Assembly: GCF_900177045.1 (NCBI RefSeq)
Contig: NZ_LT841358.1
Span: forward strand, 575,073 to 639,072
DNA: 64,000 bases
Direction of reading: 5' to 3'
From: Candidatus Nitrosotalea okcheonensis
GTDB lineage: Archaea > Thermoproteota > Nitrososphaeria > Nitrososphaerales > Nitrosopumilaceae
Of the stretch, positions 19,750-30,000 are shown in pieces. The position numbers and the translations under genes were made by a program. Numbering within the stretch: the stretch's first letter is position 1; each line of letters starts with the position of its first letter. The notes under the pieces were generated by a model. It saw only the letters and a program-made list of their open reading frames with translations, searched no databases and was not told where the DNA came from.

Positions 19750-20730
19750 TTAGACATAATTATCAATAGAGTCTTCGCGCAGAGACTGTGCATCATATCC
19801 CCGCTTGACAAGGTCTGCAGCAAACTCATCTACAAATCCATGCACAGTGTATATTTTTTCAGGATTGCATCTTTTCACCAAATCAATCAATTCGTTATAG
19901 TCACAATGATCACTTAGTGCAATGGAATAATCATGACCGCGCGCAAAAGAAAATCTGGAAGATTGTGCCCACCCACTAAATCCGATTGTTATTGCGTCAT
20001 ACTTTGACTTCATGTGTTTGACAAAAGCATTTCTTCCGCTCATGTTAGGAGCAATCATAAGCCAAGGTTTTTTCTCAAGGAGTCCACGTGACTCGGCTTC
20101 AGTATGACCTATTGATTCATCAAGTGGTACTCCAAACTGTCTGTATAGGTCATTGACTTTTTTTACCGAATCATGATAATATGGATCCCAGTGTGAAAAC
20201 AAGTGTGATAAAATCTGAGCTTTGCCAAGTTCATATCCCAACAAAATTACGGGTTTTCCTTTTCCATAAAGTTCTGAAATGATTTCATTTACACGTTTTA
20301 CAGTGTCATCAATGGTAGGAAATACATATTCAGGCATCCCAAATGTACATTCAGTGATTAGTGTTTTGCATTTTGGAACAGTTGCACCTTTCATAAATCC
20401 TCGGTTACGAATAGAGATATCACCGGTGTAAAAAAGATCATCAAACAAGAGCCCTTTTGCTCCAAGTATGTGACCTGCATCAATCATTGAAAAATTCTCA
20501 TATTGTTCAACATAGTTTTCAATCACATAACCTCGAAGTTTTGCAATCTCAGTTGTCTGCTTGGAAGCAATGAGAACTCCATCCCCTTTTTGATTGTGTA
20601 AATGATCAAGATGTGCATGAGATACAAAGCTAATCCCATTTTCAGTTCCACGTTTTGGATCAAGATGGACTGTCTTGTCACTATGTAATACCACGATTCC
20701 GTTTGATGTCATCTTTACCTTTGAGTTCAA
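19750..20730 (-). CDS. Metallo-beta-lactamase/beta-CASP-like nuclease (exonuclease or mRNA 3' processing type)
   Basis: A 326-aa MBL-fold protein. The metal motif SHAHLDHLH (residues ~36-44), DAGHILGAKG (~84-93), FYTGDIS (~101) and a late SDHCDYNEL with TVHGF match the archaeal proteins annotated as mRNA 3'-end processing factor or the DNA exonuclease linked to DNA ligase. It is shorter than full CPSF73 homologues and lacks KH domains. It is predicted to hydrolyse phosphodiesters using two zinc ions. It is convergent with the stomatin gene and divergent from purN. Confidence 0.8.
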   Translation of the reverse strand: MNSKVKMTSNGIVVLHSDKTVHLDPKRGTENGISFVSHAHLDHLHNQKGDGVLIASKQTTEIAKLRGYVIENYVEQYENFSMIDAGHILGAKGLLFDDLFYTGDISIRNRGFMKGATVPKCKTLITECTFGMPEYVFPTIDDTVKRVNEIISELYGKGKPVILLGYELGKAQILSHLFSHWDPYYHDSVKKVNDLYRQFGVPLDESIGHTEAESRGLLEKKPWLMIAPNMSGRNAFVKHMKSKYDAITIGFSGWAQSSRFSFARGHDYSIALSDHCDYNELIDLVKRCNPEKIYTVHGFVDEFAADLVKRGYDAQSLREDSIDNYV

Positions 20731-20872
20731 TTTGAGATTGTGCCAACCAGATTAGATATAAATTGCAAGATTAATCTGGTGCAACATACAGCATAATGAC
20801 TTAAAACACCGATCTGTTGTTTTTCAGTTAAAATTAGTAAAGTGTTTATTCATACAAGACCAAAATCATTTC

Positions 20873-21490
20873 ATGTTAAGTCTTGCCATTTTGATCTCAG
20901 GTAGAGGAAGCAACATGGAGAACATCTTAAAGGCTGTTAAAAAAAATAAAATTCCAATCAAGCCGGTCATAGTAATTTCAAACAAGCCAGACGCTAGAGG
21001 ACTTGCCATAGCCCAAAAAATAGGGATAAGAACAGAGATTATAGATAGCAACGGCTTCAAGGGAGGAAACTGGGAGTATGACTCTAAACTTGTATCAGTT
21101 CTTGAAAAGCATGGGGTGACGCCACAAAATGGCCTCATATGCCTTGCAGGATTTATGAGAATAATGAGCCCAGAATTCATCAGGCATTACAAGGGAAGAA
21201 TAATGAACATACATCCAGCCATATTGCCAGCATTTCCAGGATTACACTCACAAAGGCAGGCTCTAGAATATGGAGTGAAATACTCAGGATGTACAGTACA
21301 CTTTGTAGATGAAGGTGTTGATACTGGACCCATTATTTTGCAGTCGGTTGTAAAGATAAAGGACAACGATACGGAAGAAAGCATTTCTAAAAAAATTCTC
21401 AAACAAGAACACAAAATATATCCAAAGGCAGTAAAGCTCTTTGCCAAGGGAAAAATAAAGATAGTTGGAAGAAAGACAGTAATTTCCTAG
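20873..21490 (+). CDS. purN: Phosphoribosylglycinamide formyltransferase
   Basis: A 205-aa GAR transformylase using 10-formyl-THF, third step of IMP synthesis. Seen are ILISGRGSNMENIL (phosphate loop), NIHPAILPAFPGLHSQRQAL with the catalytic Asn-His pair, and VDEGVDTGPII with the catalytic Asp. The length matches bacterial PurN. Together with folD, the formyl-THF cyclo-ligase gene and purD within 5 kb it makes a folate/purine group, although strands alternate. Its stop overlaps the convergent cupin gene by 4 bp. Confidence 0.95.
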   Translation: MLSLAILISGRGSNMENILKAVKKNKIPIKPVIVISNKPDARGLAIAQKIGIRTEIIDSNGFKGGNWEYDSKLVSVLEKHGVTPQNGLICLAGFMRIMSPEFIRHYKGRIMNIHPAILPAFPGLHSQRQALEYGVKYSGCTVHFVDEGVDTGPIILQSVVKIKDNDTEESISKKILKQEHKIYPKAVKLFAKGKIKIVGRKTVIS

Positions 21491-21813
21491 GTGTCAGGCC
21501 CTCCAAAAAAATACATTACAACGAGTTCTTTTTTGTTTCCATGAAACTTGTGGGGGATTTTTTTAGCAACGTAATATGACATGCCTTCTGAAACAGCATA
21601 GTCTTTTCCGTTAATTTCAAGAAATCCATCACCTTTTACAACATAATAAACCTCGTCATTTTCATGAGGTTCCTGTGTATCATTACCACCGGGTCCAAGT
21701 CTCAAAATCCCTGCTGCCAAGTTTTCCTTGTTTAGAAAGGTATGAAAGTATGTGTCGCTTTTTATAATTTTTTTTGCATATTCATTTGTGTCAAATACTA
21801 TTTTCAATATCAT
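21487..21813 (-). CDS. Small cupin-domain protein
   Basis: A 108-aa single-domain cupin. Motif 1 is GPGGNDTQEPHENDEVYYVVKG (cut here as GGNDTQEPHENDE and YYVVKG) and motif 2 is VAKKIPHKFHG. Metal ligands His and Glu of motif 1 and one His of motif 2 are present. Such proteins serve as enzymes or small-molecule sensors; the ligand is unknown. It lies between purN (convergent) and folD (divergent). Confidence 0.85.
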   Translation of the reverse strand: MILKIVFDTNEYAKKIIKSDTYFHTFLNKENLAAGILRLGPGGNDTQEPHENDEVYYVVKGDGFLEINGKDYAVSEGMSYYVAKKIPHKFHGNKKELVVMYFFGGPDT

Positions 21814-21911
21814 TTCTGCGAGATGGCTCTTAATGATTTTAACTCAAGTCACACATGCACGGCATGTAAAATTTCCAAAGATTAAATATCCAAAAAATCA
21901 TCCAAGTATGT

Positions 21912-22781
21912 TTGACGGGACAGAAAATAGATGGCATCATAGTGGCATCATCAGTTAAGGACAGGGTAAGATCAGCTGTAAAGGAACTGTCAGAGGATGG
22001 CATAGTGCCATGTCTTGCAACAGTTCTGGTAGGCGACGATCCTGCATCTTCAACATATGTAAGAAACAAGCAAAAAGCATGCGCTGATGTTGGTATAACT
22101 ACAAAGGATCACAAACTTCCTCCCATCTTTTCTCAAAAAGAAATGAATTCCTTGATAAATTTATTAAATAATGATGAGACGGTCCATGGAATTCTAGTCC
22201 AACTTCCACTGCCAAGCCAATTAGATGGCTTTACAACAACTTCCAGGATATCACCCATAAAGGATGTGGACGGTTTAACGCCATACAATATTGGTCTTTT
22301 GACATCAGGGAGGTCAATCCTCAAACCCTGTACTCCCTCTGGGATAATGGAGTTGTTAGAGTATTACAAAATAGACTTGGAAGGAAAAAACGCTGTGATA
22401 ATAAACCGAAGTAATCTAGTAGGAAAACCACTCTATAATCTCATGCTAGAAAAAAATGCCACGGTAACAACATGTCACTCCAGGACAAAGAATCTCAAGG
22501 AATATTGCCTTGGTGCAGATATCATAGTTACCGCAATAGGCGACAGATCAAAATTCATTCTAACAGAAGACATGATAAAAGAAGGCGCAGTGGTAATAGA
22601 TGTCGGCACTGCAAGATTAGATGGTAAACTCGTAGGAGATGTAGATTATGACAATGTCATCAAAAAGGCATCATATGTCACACCAGTACCAGGCGGAGTA
22701 GGGCCAATGACAATAGCGATGCTTTTAAAAAACACTGTAACAGCTGCATCAATTAGTAAAGAATTTGTCCAACCCAGTTGA
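21912..22781 (+). CDS. folD: Bifunctional methylene-THF dehydrogenase/cyclohydrolase
   Basis: A 289-aa FolD interconverting 5,10-methylene-THF and 10-formyl-THF. Diagnostic parts are YVRNKQKACADVGI (residues ~44-57, with the catalytic Lys), VQLPLPSQLD, PCTPSGIMELL, NRSNLVGKPL (NADP site) and TPVPGGVGPMT. The start is a TTG at 21912; the ATG at 21908 is in another frame and ends after 16 codons. It overlaps the next gene by 17 bp, so the two folate genes are probably coupled. Confidence 0.96.
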   Translation: MTGQKIDGIIVASSVKDRVRSAVKELSEDGIVPCLATVLVGDDPASSTYVRNKQKACADVGITTKDHKLPPIFSQKEMNSLINLLNNDETVHGILVQLPLPSQLDGFTTTSRISPIKDVDGLTPYNIGLLTSGRSILKPCTPSGIMELLEYYKIDLEGKNAVIINRSNLVGKPLYNLMLEKNATVTTCHSRTKNLKEYCLGADIIVTAIGDRSKFILTEDMIKEGAVVIDVGTARLDGKLVGDVDYDNVIKKASYVTPVPGGVGPMTIAMLLKNTVTAASISKEFVQPS

Positions 22782-23325
22782 AAAATCAAGATTACGCAAA
22801 CAAATGTTAGATGCTAGAGATGAACTCTCGCTTGATTTTATAAAAATTGCAAGCAATAGGATCCGGGACAATCTAAGAAAAATTGATTTTTACAGGCAAG
22901 CCAAGTCAATTGGTACATATTATTCAATAGGAAGTGAAGTTCAGACACATGATCTATTGCACGAATTTTTTAACCAAGGAAAAGAAGTGTCACTTCCACG
23001 AGTGGACAAGAATGATCTGGTCTTCAAAAAAATTTCAAGTTTATCAGATCTAGAACTTGGGAATTTTTCAGTGATGGAACCCAAGGAAAAATGTGAGACA
23101 ACTAAAAAACTCGATGTCATCATAGTGCCTGCAATTGCACTTACTCGAGAAGGATACAGGTTAGGATACGGCTTTGGGTTTTATGATAGGTATCTACAAG
23201 GTAAAAAAATAAAGAAAATTGGTTTGACATATTCAAAACATGTACTAAAGTCATTTCCCCACGATGACCATGATGTAAAAATGGATTGTGTTGTAACAGA
23301 AGATTCAGTCATTCACATCAAGTAA
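22765..23325 (+). CDS. 5-formyltetrahydrofolate cyclo-ligase family protein
   Basis: A 186-aa MTHF synthetase family protein. It has an N-terminal KSRLRKQMLDARDEL helix (nucleotide binding) and the C-terminal loop GYRLGYGFGFYDRYL that binds ATP and folate. It salvages 5-formyl-THF to 5,10-methenyl-THF, matching the FolD encoded just upstream with which it overlaps by 17 bp. The start is TTG at 22765. Confidence 0.9.
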   Translation: MSNPVEKSRLRKQMLDARDELSLDFIKIASNRIRDNLRKIDFYRQAKSIGTYYSIGSEVQTHDLLHEFFNQGKEVSLPRVDKNDLVFKKISSLSDLELGNFSVMEPKEKCETTKKLDVIIVPAIALTREGYRLGYGFGFYDRYLQGKKIKKIGLTYSKHVLKSFPHDDHDVKMDCVVTEDSVIHIK

Positions 23326-23395
23326 AAAGGAAAAGCCATAGCCCTTGAGGAATTTTATGTTGTAATGATTATGCTGCCCCTTTTGAGCCATGGAA

Positions 23396-23791
23396 TCATT
23401 TTACAATTATCTGACCCTGTATCCATGGGTGAATGATACAAAAGTAATCGTATGTTCCTGTATTTGTAAAAGTGAATTTGAATGTCTGTTCTGGCTCTAT
23501 GACCTTACTGTCAAATATTGTACCTGCGACATCTCCAGTTGGTATGCCACTTGTTACTGTATGTCTTAGCGAGTCCTTATTTGTCCATGTCACAGTATCA
23601 CCTCTTGAAATGATCAACGGGTTTGGATAGTAACAACTCTTGGTGCTTACACAATCGGGATGAGTACTAGATCCTGAGCCGTGAGTTATATCCACTGAAG
23701 TATTTGCAATACGATATACTTCAAAAAATGTTAAAAATGCGATTCCGATTATAACTGCAATTATTGGAATTATGAAAGATGATCTTTTCAT
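23396..23791 (-). CDS. Membrane-anchored type 1 copper protein (cupredoxin) without axial methionine
   Basis: A 131-aa exported cupredoxin with an N-terminal hydrophobic anchor (~residues 6-23). The copper site is amicyanin-like: His77 in DSLRHTVTSG, then Cys118 and His121 in YFCIIHPWIQG. The position that normally holds the axial Met (CxxHPxM) is Ile124. Two further cysteines (47 and 53) in a loop may form a disulfide. Ammonia-oxidising archaea use many such proteins as electron carriers in place of cytochromes c. Loss of the axial Met is known to raise redox potential in related proteins. A TATA box, tttaagatc, sits 26 nt upstream. Confidence 0.9.
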   Translation of the reverse strand: MKRSSFIIPIIAVIIGIAFLTFFEVYRIANTSVDITHGSGSSTHPDCVSTKSCYYPNPLIISRGDTVTWTNKDSLRHTVTSGIPTGDVAGTIFDSKVIEPEQTFKFTFTNTGTYDYFCIIHPWIQGQIIVK

Positions 23792-23811
23792 GGTGTAACT
23801 ATTCCGGTACT

Positions 23812-23822
23812 GATCTTAAACT
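23812..23822 (-). promoter_or_regulatory. TATA box of the cupredoxin gene
   Basis: On the minus strand the sequence tggaaagagtttaagatc ends about 22 nt before the ATG at 23791. A purine-rich BRE-like part precedes tttaag. The same arrangement with nearly the same bases occurs before the small ORF at 24159. Confidence 0.6.
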
Positions 23823-23976
23823 CTTTCCAACAAATCATAACCTACGCTATGTCCTGATTGCGTCATGTTTTTAGGTACAAACGGGGGGCTTTCCCTTTTT
23901 ATCCACATCAAGTAAAAGTACAGTCTTAGAAATTTGCACTATCATTGCTTGTTTATCTTTGAGCCACAATTTACCT

Positions 23977-24159
23977 TTATTTTTGAGTAAAGTAGAAACA
24001 ATTCCATTTCATGTGAGGGATTGACTCCATGCTAGGCTGAAGACAATGTAAAATGTGTTGTGGTACATTGCTCGGCACAGGTAAAGGAATCACGTAAAAT
24101 ACAATACCTGTTCCAATTATTGCCAAAATTATGGATAGTATGATAACTGATTTTCTCAT
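23977..24159 (-). CDS. Small membrane-anchored protein, possible decayed cupredoxin paralogue
   Basis: A 60-aa ORF with an N-terminal membrane helix (residues 4-26) and a short Pro/His/Cys-containing tail. Its N-terminus (MRKSVIILSIILAIIG) and its promoter (tggaaagatcttaagat) resemble those of the cupredoxin gene 190 bp downstream, which suggests a duplication. No copper motif follows. It may be a truncated copy or a genuine small protein. Confidence 0.4.
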   Translation of the reverse strand: MRKSVIILSIILAIIGTGIVFYVIPLPVPSNVPQHILHCLQPSMESIPHMKWNCFYFTQK

Positions 24160-24180
24160 TACATAATTACGTCAGTATCA

Positions 24181-24190
24181 ATCTTAAGAT
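24181..24190 (-). promoter_or_regulatory. TATA box of the small membrane ORF, copy of the cupredoxin promoter
   Basis: The palindromic cttaag box centred about 27 nt upstream of the ATG at 24159, preceded by tggaaagat, matches the cupredoxin promoter at 23812-23830. Confidence 0.5.
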
Positions 24191-24256
24191 CTTTCCACCA
24201 ATCCATCTGATTTCATGTGCGGCATATTGAATTATGTGAATCTTGGACTTGTTTTT

Positions 24257-25522
24257 TCATTTATGCCATGTAAGACCTTTTTTGCCAATATCCGTTCTAC
24301 AGTATTTTGAGGGCCAATTTATTTTCCCCACCCGCAAGTACGCATTTGCGATTGCGTCCCCCAATGTCTCTCCAACTGCAGTCACCCCAAGCACTCTTCC
24401 ACCACTTGTCAAAATTCTTCCATTCTCATTTCTTGTTCCAGAGTGAAAGACCTGTGAGTTAGGAGTCAAATCGTCAAGACCCAATATTTCCTCACCCGTA
24501 GGATACGATTCAGGATATCCTTTGGATGCAAGTATAACACATACTGCACTCTGTTTTTTCCATGACATCTGAGGTAAAGAAGACAGAGTACCATCTATGC
24601 TTGCCTGCACATATTCGAACAGGTCCGAGTCCATGCGCATCATTATTGATTGGCATTCCGGATCGCCCATTCTTGCGTTAAACTCCAAGACATAAGACTT
24701 GCCATCTTTTAGCATTATTCCGGCATACAAAAATCCCTTGAACACAATGCCTTCCTTTTTCATCGATGTGATTGTTTTTTCAATGACATTTTTTTGAATT
24801 TCATTTGCAGTGAAATCATCAATCACAGGAGTTGGAGAATATGTCCCCATCCCACCAGTATTTGGTCCCTTGTCATCGTCATAGATTCTCTTATGATCCT
24901 GACTTGTAGCCATAGAATATGCAATGTTCCCATCAGAGAGTGCAATAAAAGAGGCCTCAACCCCATCTATCCTCTCCTCCAAGATAATTTTCAAGCCCGC
25001 ATTACCAAAACTTTTGTGTACAAGCATCTTGTTTATTGCATCAACTGCTTCAGAAGAACTGTTACATACAATCACGCCTTTTCCAGCAGCAAGACCATCG
25101 GCTTTTACCACCAAGCGAAAGTCAACAGACTTTGCAAAATCTATTGCTTTATTCGGATCATCAAAGACTTCAAATCTTGCGGTAAGAATGCCATTTCTCT
25201 GCATGAAGTTTTTTGCCCAGATCTTGCTGGATTCCAATTGTGCTGCATTCTTCGTAGGACCAAATATTCCAAGTCCTTTTTTTGTAAACTCATCGACTAT
25301 GCCATTTGACAGCGGAATTTCAGGACCCACCACTGTTATGCAGTCATTCTCTTTTGCAAACTTGGCAAGACCCTCAATATCATCAGAAGAAATACATACA
25401 TTGTTTGTAGTGCCTCCATTTCCAGGTGCAAAGTAAACGTTATCGACTTTTGAACTCTGCGCAAGCTTCCAACCTATAGCATGCTCGCGTCCACCGGAGC
25501 CCACAATCAAAATGTTGACCAA
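24257..25522 (-). CDS. purD: Phosphoribosylamine-glycine ligase
   Basis: A 421-aa ATP-grasp enzyme, second step of purine synthesis. The N-terminus VGSGGREHAIGWKLAQS, the GPEIPLSNGI segment, KADGLAAGKGV (ATP loop, ~residue 136), EASFIALSDG, GGMGTYSP and EFNARMGDPE are all canonical. The length is that of bacterial PurD. The start region faces the divergent small gene whose promoter lies at about 25551. Confidence 0.97.
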   Translation of the reverse strand: MVNILIVGSGGREHAIGWKLAQSSKVDNVYFAPGNGGTTNNVCISSDDIEGLAKFAKENDCITVVGPEIPLSNGIVDEFTKKGLGIFGPTKNAAQLESSKIWAKNFMQRNGILTARFEVFDDPNKAIDFAKSVDFRLVVKADGLAAGKGVIVCNSSSEAVDAINKMLVHKSFGNAGLKIILEERIDGVEASFIALSDGNIAYSMATSQDHKRIYDDDKGPNTGGMGTYSPTPVIDDFTANEIQKNVIEKTITSMKKEGIVFKGFLYAGIMLKDGKSYVLEFNARMGDPECQSIMMRMDSDLFEYVQASIDGTLSSLPQMSWKKQSAVCVILASKGYPESYPTGEEILGLDDLTPNSQVFHSGTRNENGRILTSGGRVLGVTAVGETLGDAIANAYLRVGKINWPSKYCRTDIGKKGLTWHK

Positions 25523-25604
25523 TGCTTTCGGCTTGAATCATGAGGTATATAATCCAAGATTGGTTTTAGAAATATTCATTAAAGCATCAGATGGATGTAC
25601 TTTA

Positions 25605-25904
25605 TTGACTCAAGTAGATACAGCAAAATCAGTCTACCTTTTCACACATGGTAGAAGTGACTTGGAGACAGCTGCAACAGATGCACTTGTTGCAAACGGT
25701 TTTACAAAAGAAAAGATAATTTCTGCAAAAGCAGACGCAGTGGGAAATGTAGGTGACTACATGGCAATGCTCTGGATGCCACCGACTCCTAATCAAATAA
25801 AGATCCAAAAAATAACCAAAGTGGAACAAGTCAAAGCAGAAGGCATGATTGGACTCTGGAAAGGCGTTTCAAAGGAAGACCTTTTCACAATACCTCTAAA
25901 ATAA
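25605..25904 (+). CDS. Conserved-looking small protein of unknown function
   Basis: The open frame reaches back to 25512 inside the purD start, but a strong TATA box (tatataa at about 25551) predicts transcription from about 25577. The TTG at 25605, giving MTQVDTAKSVYLFTHGRSDLETA, is therefore the likely start (99 aa). The protein is compact and soluble, with a DAVGNVGDYMAMLW segment and no known motif. I do not recognise the family. Confidence 0.6.
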   Translation: MTQVDTAKSVYLFTHGRSDLETAATDALVANGFTKEKIISAKADAVGNVGDYMAMLWMPPTPNQIKIQKITKVEQVKAEGMIGLWKGVSKEDLFTIPLK

Positions 25905-25972
25905 CCCATAAATTATTTTCATACTAGCACATTTATTTTAATCATATTTTCATCCAGAGATATTTTTTGGCA

Positions 25973-26278
25973 TCATAGCATATCTTGTATAAGTGCAGAT
26001 ATGAAACTATCAAACTCAGAGTCTTGAAATATTATTGTCTCAATTTTATCTTGTTTTATTGCAGTTTGAACTGCTTGTAAGTGATAACATTGCCGTCCTT
26101 TTTCCATTGCGTTATAGTAATAGTCTTCACATGAGCAGTATCCCAGATCCGAATCAAGCCAATGCTCGTTTTCTTTTCCAACCACAGTCCAGATTTTTCT
26201 GCCGCTTGGCTCAAACAGGTGCAACTTTACACCATTTGTAGATACGATTGACTCTACATCCCCTGATTCTTTTTTCAC
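25973..26278 (-). CDS. SWIM zinc-finger protein
   Basis: A 101-aa protein with a SWIM-type metal site CxCx(n)CxH: YCSCEDYYYNAMEKGRQCYH (residues ~47-66). SWIM domains bind DNA or protein and occur in archaeal recombination and helicase partners. The C-terminal tail is acidic. It is transcribed divergently from the phosphoesterase gene with only 35 bp between starts, so they probably share a control region. Confidence 0.8.
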   Translation of the reverse strand: MKKESGDVESIVSTNGVKLHLFEPSGRKIWTVVGKENEHWLDSDLGYCSCEDYYYNAMEKGRQCYHLQAVQTAIKQDKIETIIFQDSEFDSFISALIQDML

Positions 26279-26313
26279 AAGAATTTAATTGAAAAAAGAC
26301 AGGTATATCTTTG

Positions 26314-27060
26314 ATGGTAAAGACAAGAATTATTCCTTCACAGCCAGCATTAATTTTAGAAGACATACAACGATTTCTTGTTGTTACCGACTTGCATATT
26401 GGATTTGAGATTGGCATGATCTCAAATGACATAAACGTTAGGCCAGAAGAAATTGTTGAAGAAATCCACCTAACTCTTAACTCCTTGATAAAATCTGAAA
26501 AACTTGACAATCTCATCATACTTGGCGATATCAAGTCAGGCATAGATTCCATCTCAAAGATAGAATGGCAGACAGTGCCAATGTTTTTTGAGATTGGAAA
26601 AAAAATCAACACGCTAGTGGTTCCAGGAAACCATGATGGAAACTTGGCTCATTTGATTCCAGATTATATTACCATGACCGGCCCATCAGGTCTAGTCATA
26701 GGAGATACCCTATTGACACACGGTCATGTGATGCCATCTGAAAATTTTTCGCATGTAGACAAAATAATCATGGGCCATCTTCATCCAGTGTATTTTCAAG
26801 AAGGTTCTGTACTAGATGGACAAAGATTATGGGTGTCAATCAAGACCAGAAAACAGAATATTTTTCCATCTAGTAAGGGTGAAATTGAGATAATAATAAT
26901 GCCATCCTTTAACAAATATTTTTATGCAACACACAAGCACTATCATAAAAAATCAATCTCGCCTATACTTGCAAGAATAAAGGAAGACTATTCTGCAAAG
27001 ATTGTAACACTTGACGGTTCAATAATTGGAGACGAGTCAATACTCAAAAACATAGTTTGA
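26314..27060 (+). CDS. Calcineurin-type metallophosphoesterase (archaeal YfcE/SbcD-like)
   Basis: A 248-aa metallophosphoesterase with all five motifs: VTDLHIGFE, LGDIKSG, VPGNHDGN, THGH and GHLHPVYF. This size and pattern fit the archaeal one-domain phosphoesterase family often found beside DNA helicase or repair genes. It binds two metal ions; the substrate is unknown. The ATG at 26314 directly follows an alternative TTG at 26311. Confidence 0.88.
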   Translation: MVKTRIIPSQPALILEDIQRFLVVTDLHIGFEIGMISNDINVRPEEIVEEIHLTLNSLIKSEKLDNLIILGDIKSGIDSISKIEWQTVPMFFEIGKKINTLVVPGNHDGNLAHLIPDYITMTGPSGLVIGDTLLTHGHVMPSENFSHVDKIIMGHLHPVYFQEGSVLDGQRLWVSIKTRKQNIFPSSKGEIEIIIMPSFNKYFYATHKHYHKKSISPILARIKEDYSAKIVTLDGSIIGDESILKNIV

Positions 27061-27071
27061 TTTTTGAAAAA

Positions 27072-30000
27072 CTAGTCCACTTTCTCGTATGGTTCTAATG
27101 GTTTTTTTGTAGTGTCGTTATGTCGTAACCATTCCAAGGTCTTGGCAAAGGAATCAGCAAGCTCTGTTGTTATCAGTACAGGTATTCCAAGCTCGACAGC
27201 TTTTCTTCGTATTTGATATTCATCATAAAGCATGCCAACATATTTTTCAAGTGTTGATGTACTTGGTACATTTATTATGAAATCAATTTTTCTTTCATAA
27301 AGTAAATCTGCAATATTTGGTTTTCTTTGAGGCTCACTTATTTTGTATACTACCTCAACATCTCCTATCCTTTTATCGGATAAAAATTCTGCAGTATGCT
27401 CAGTTGCAAGTAGCTTGTATTCCAGACTTTTAAGCAATATGGCAGTCTGCAATAGTTTTTCCTTGTTTTCAAATCCACCCGCGCTGATAAGAACAGAACC
27501 CTGTTTTGGCAAAGAGTACCCAACAGATGTCAAGCCCTTTGCAAGCGCATCATAGAAACTATCTCCAAAACATGCAGCCTCTCCAGTAGATTGCATTTCT
27601 ACACCTAGTATGACATCAGCTCCATCAAGTTGCATAAAGGAAAACTGTGGAACCTTGATTCCATAATGATGTATTTTACGCCACCTGTCTTTTGCGATGG
27701 TTGGAAGTGACTTTCCAAGCACTGCACGTGCTGCCAAGTTGATGAGGTTCATCCTTACAAATTTTGAGACAAATGGCATGGAACGTGATGCCCTGATGTT
27801 GAGCTCTATGACATAGACTTGGTCTTGATTTATTAGAAATTGGAGGTTAAATGGGCCCTTGATTTTAAATGCAATTGCAACTTTTTTTGCATAATCAAGT
27901 ATTGTATCAATCACCTTATTATTCAAAGTCCATGGTGGAATGCACATCATAGAATCGCCAGAATGAACACCTGCACCTTCAATGTGTTCAATTACTGCAC
28001 CAATCACTACGTTTTTTCCATCCCCCACGCCATCCACTTCAGCCTCCAGTGAATTTAGCATGAACTTTGTTATGACTACCGGATAATCAGGTGAAACATT
28101 TGTTGCCTCTGCAAGATATTGTTTGAGTTGCGTTTCTGACCATACAACTTTCATGGCAGCTCCACTTAGTACATATGAAGGTCTCACAAGAACTGGATAA
28201 CCAACTTTTATCGCAAATTTTTTGGCATCGCCAAGACTCGAAAATGCTTGCCAAGGCGGCTGTCGGATATTTAGTTCATCTAATACTTTGCTAAAAGTTG
28301 AACGGTTCTCAGCCCTGTCAATGTCTTCAAAAGACGTGCCAATTATTTTTATTCCATTTTGTGCAAGTTTTGGTGTAAGGTTGTTTGCAATCTGTCCTCC
28401 TACTGCAGTAACAATGCCATCTGGTTTTTCAAAGTCTGTGATATCCAACACTCGCTCAAGTGTAAGCTCTTCAAAGTATAGCCTATCACAGATGTCATAA
28501 TCAGTCGATACCGTCTCAGGATTACAGTTGATCACAGAGACTTCTTTTACCCCATTCTCTTTTAGTCCCCAGACCATGTTTACCGTTCCCCAGTCAAACT
28601 CTACACTGCTTCCAATTCTATAAGGACCGGCACCGAGTACTATGATTTTTTGAGAGTCAGATACTACCTCGAAATCATTAACTTTTCCACCATATGTGAG
28701 ATACAGATAATTTGTTTTGGCAGGCCATTCTGCTGCCAAAGTGTCAATTCGTTTTACTACAGGTATAATTCCTGCCGCTTTTCTTATTTTTCTAATATCA
28801 AGATCATCTTTTCCAACAAGCCTTCCAATCTGCTTGTCCGAGAATCCAAATTGTTTTGCTTCATGTAATAAGTTGTCGTCAAGTGTAGACTCTTTGAGTT
28901 TTTTCTCAGTTTTTACTATATTTTCAATTTTTTCAATAAACCACGGATCAATTGCAGAAAGTTTGTAGATTTGTTCTATCGACATTTTTTGCCGCAGTGC
29001 TTCTGCCACATAGTACAAAATATGATCATCTGATTTTTGCAGTTTATTTTCAATTTCTTCAATGTCACATTTTTTATCAGGATTACGGTTTGCAACAAGC
29101 CCATCATTTCCAATCTCAAGCATTCGTATTGCTTTTTGTAGAGATTCTTCAAAACATCTACCAACCCCCATTACTTCGCCTACAGATTTCATTGTAGGGC
29201 CCAAGTTACGATTTGCAAGCTCAAACTTGCTAAAGTCCCACCTAGGGTGTTTACATACAATATAGTCAAGGGACGGCTCAAAACATGCAGTAGTTGTCTT
29301 GGTGATTCTGTTTACAAGTTCTGGAAGAGTGTGACCCATTACAATTTTTGCAGCCATGTATGCAATAGGATACCCAGTTGCTTTGCTTGCAAGAGCAGAT
29401 GAACGAGAAAGTCTTGGATTCATCTCGATTGCAACATACTTGTCGGAATTTGGATCTAGTGCAAATTGTACATTACATTCCCCAACAATTCCAACATGTT
29501 TTGCAGCACGTAACGCTGCAGAGCGTAACATCTGGTATTCATAATTATCAAGCGTCTGAGAGGGTGCAACTACAATATTGTCACCGGTGTGTACTCGCAT
29601 TGATAGAACATTTTCCATGTTGCATATGATGACATTATTTCCTGCATAGTCTGCCATGACTTCATACTCAATTTGTTTCCAGTGTCCAATGTATTCTTCA
29701 ATCAATACTTGTCCTACAAGACTTGCATTAAGACCCCTTGCTACAATTTCATGGAGTTCAATTTCATTGTGTGCAACTCCTCCACCTTTTCCTCCAAGCG
29801 TGTACGCAACACGTATGATTACGGGGTAGCCAATGTCTTTTGCAACTTTTTTTGCCTCTTCAAAGTTATAGACAGTTCTGCTTTTGAGTACTGGTACATT
29901 ACATCCTATCATAGAGTCCTTGAAGAGTTGTCGGTCTTCAGTAGCTTGAATTCCACCTACTTGAGTTCCAAGCACCTTTACGCCATATTTTTTTAGAACT

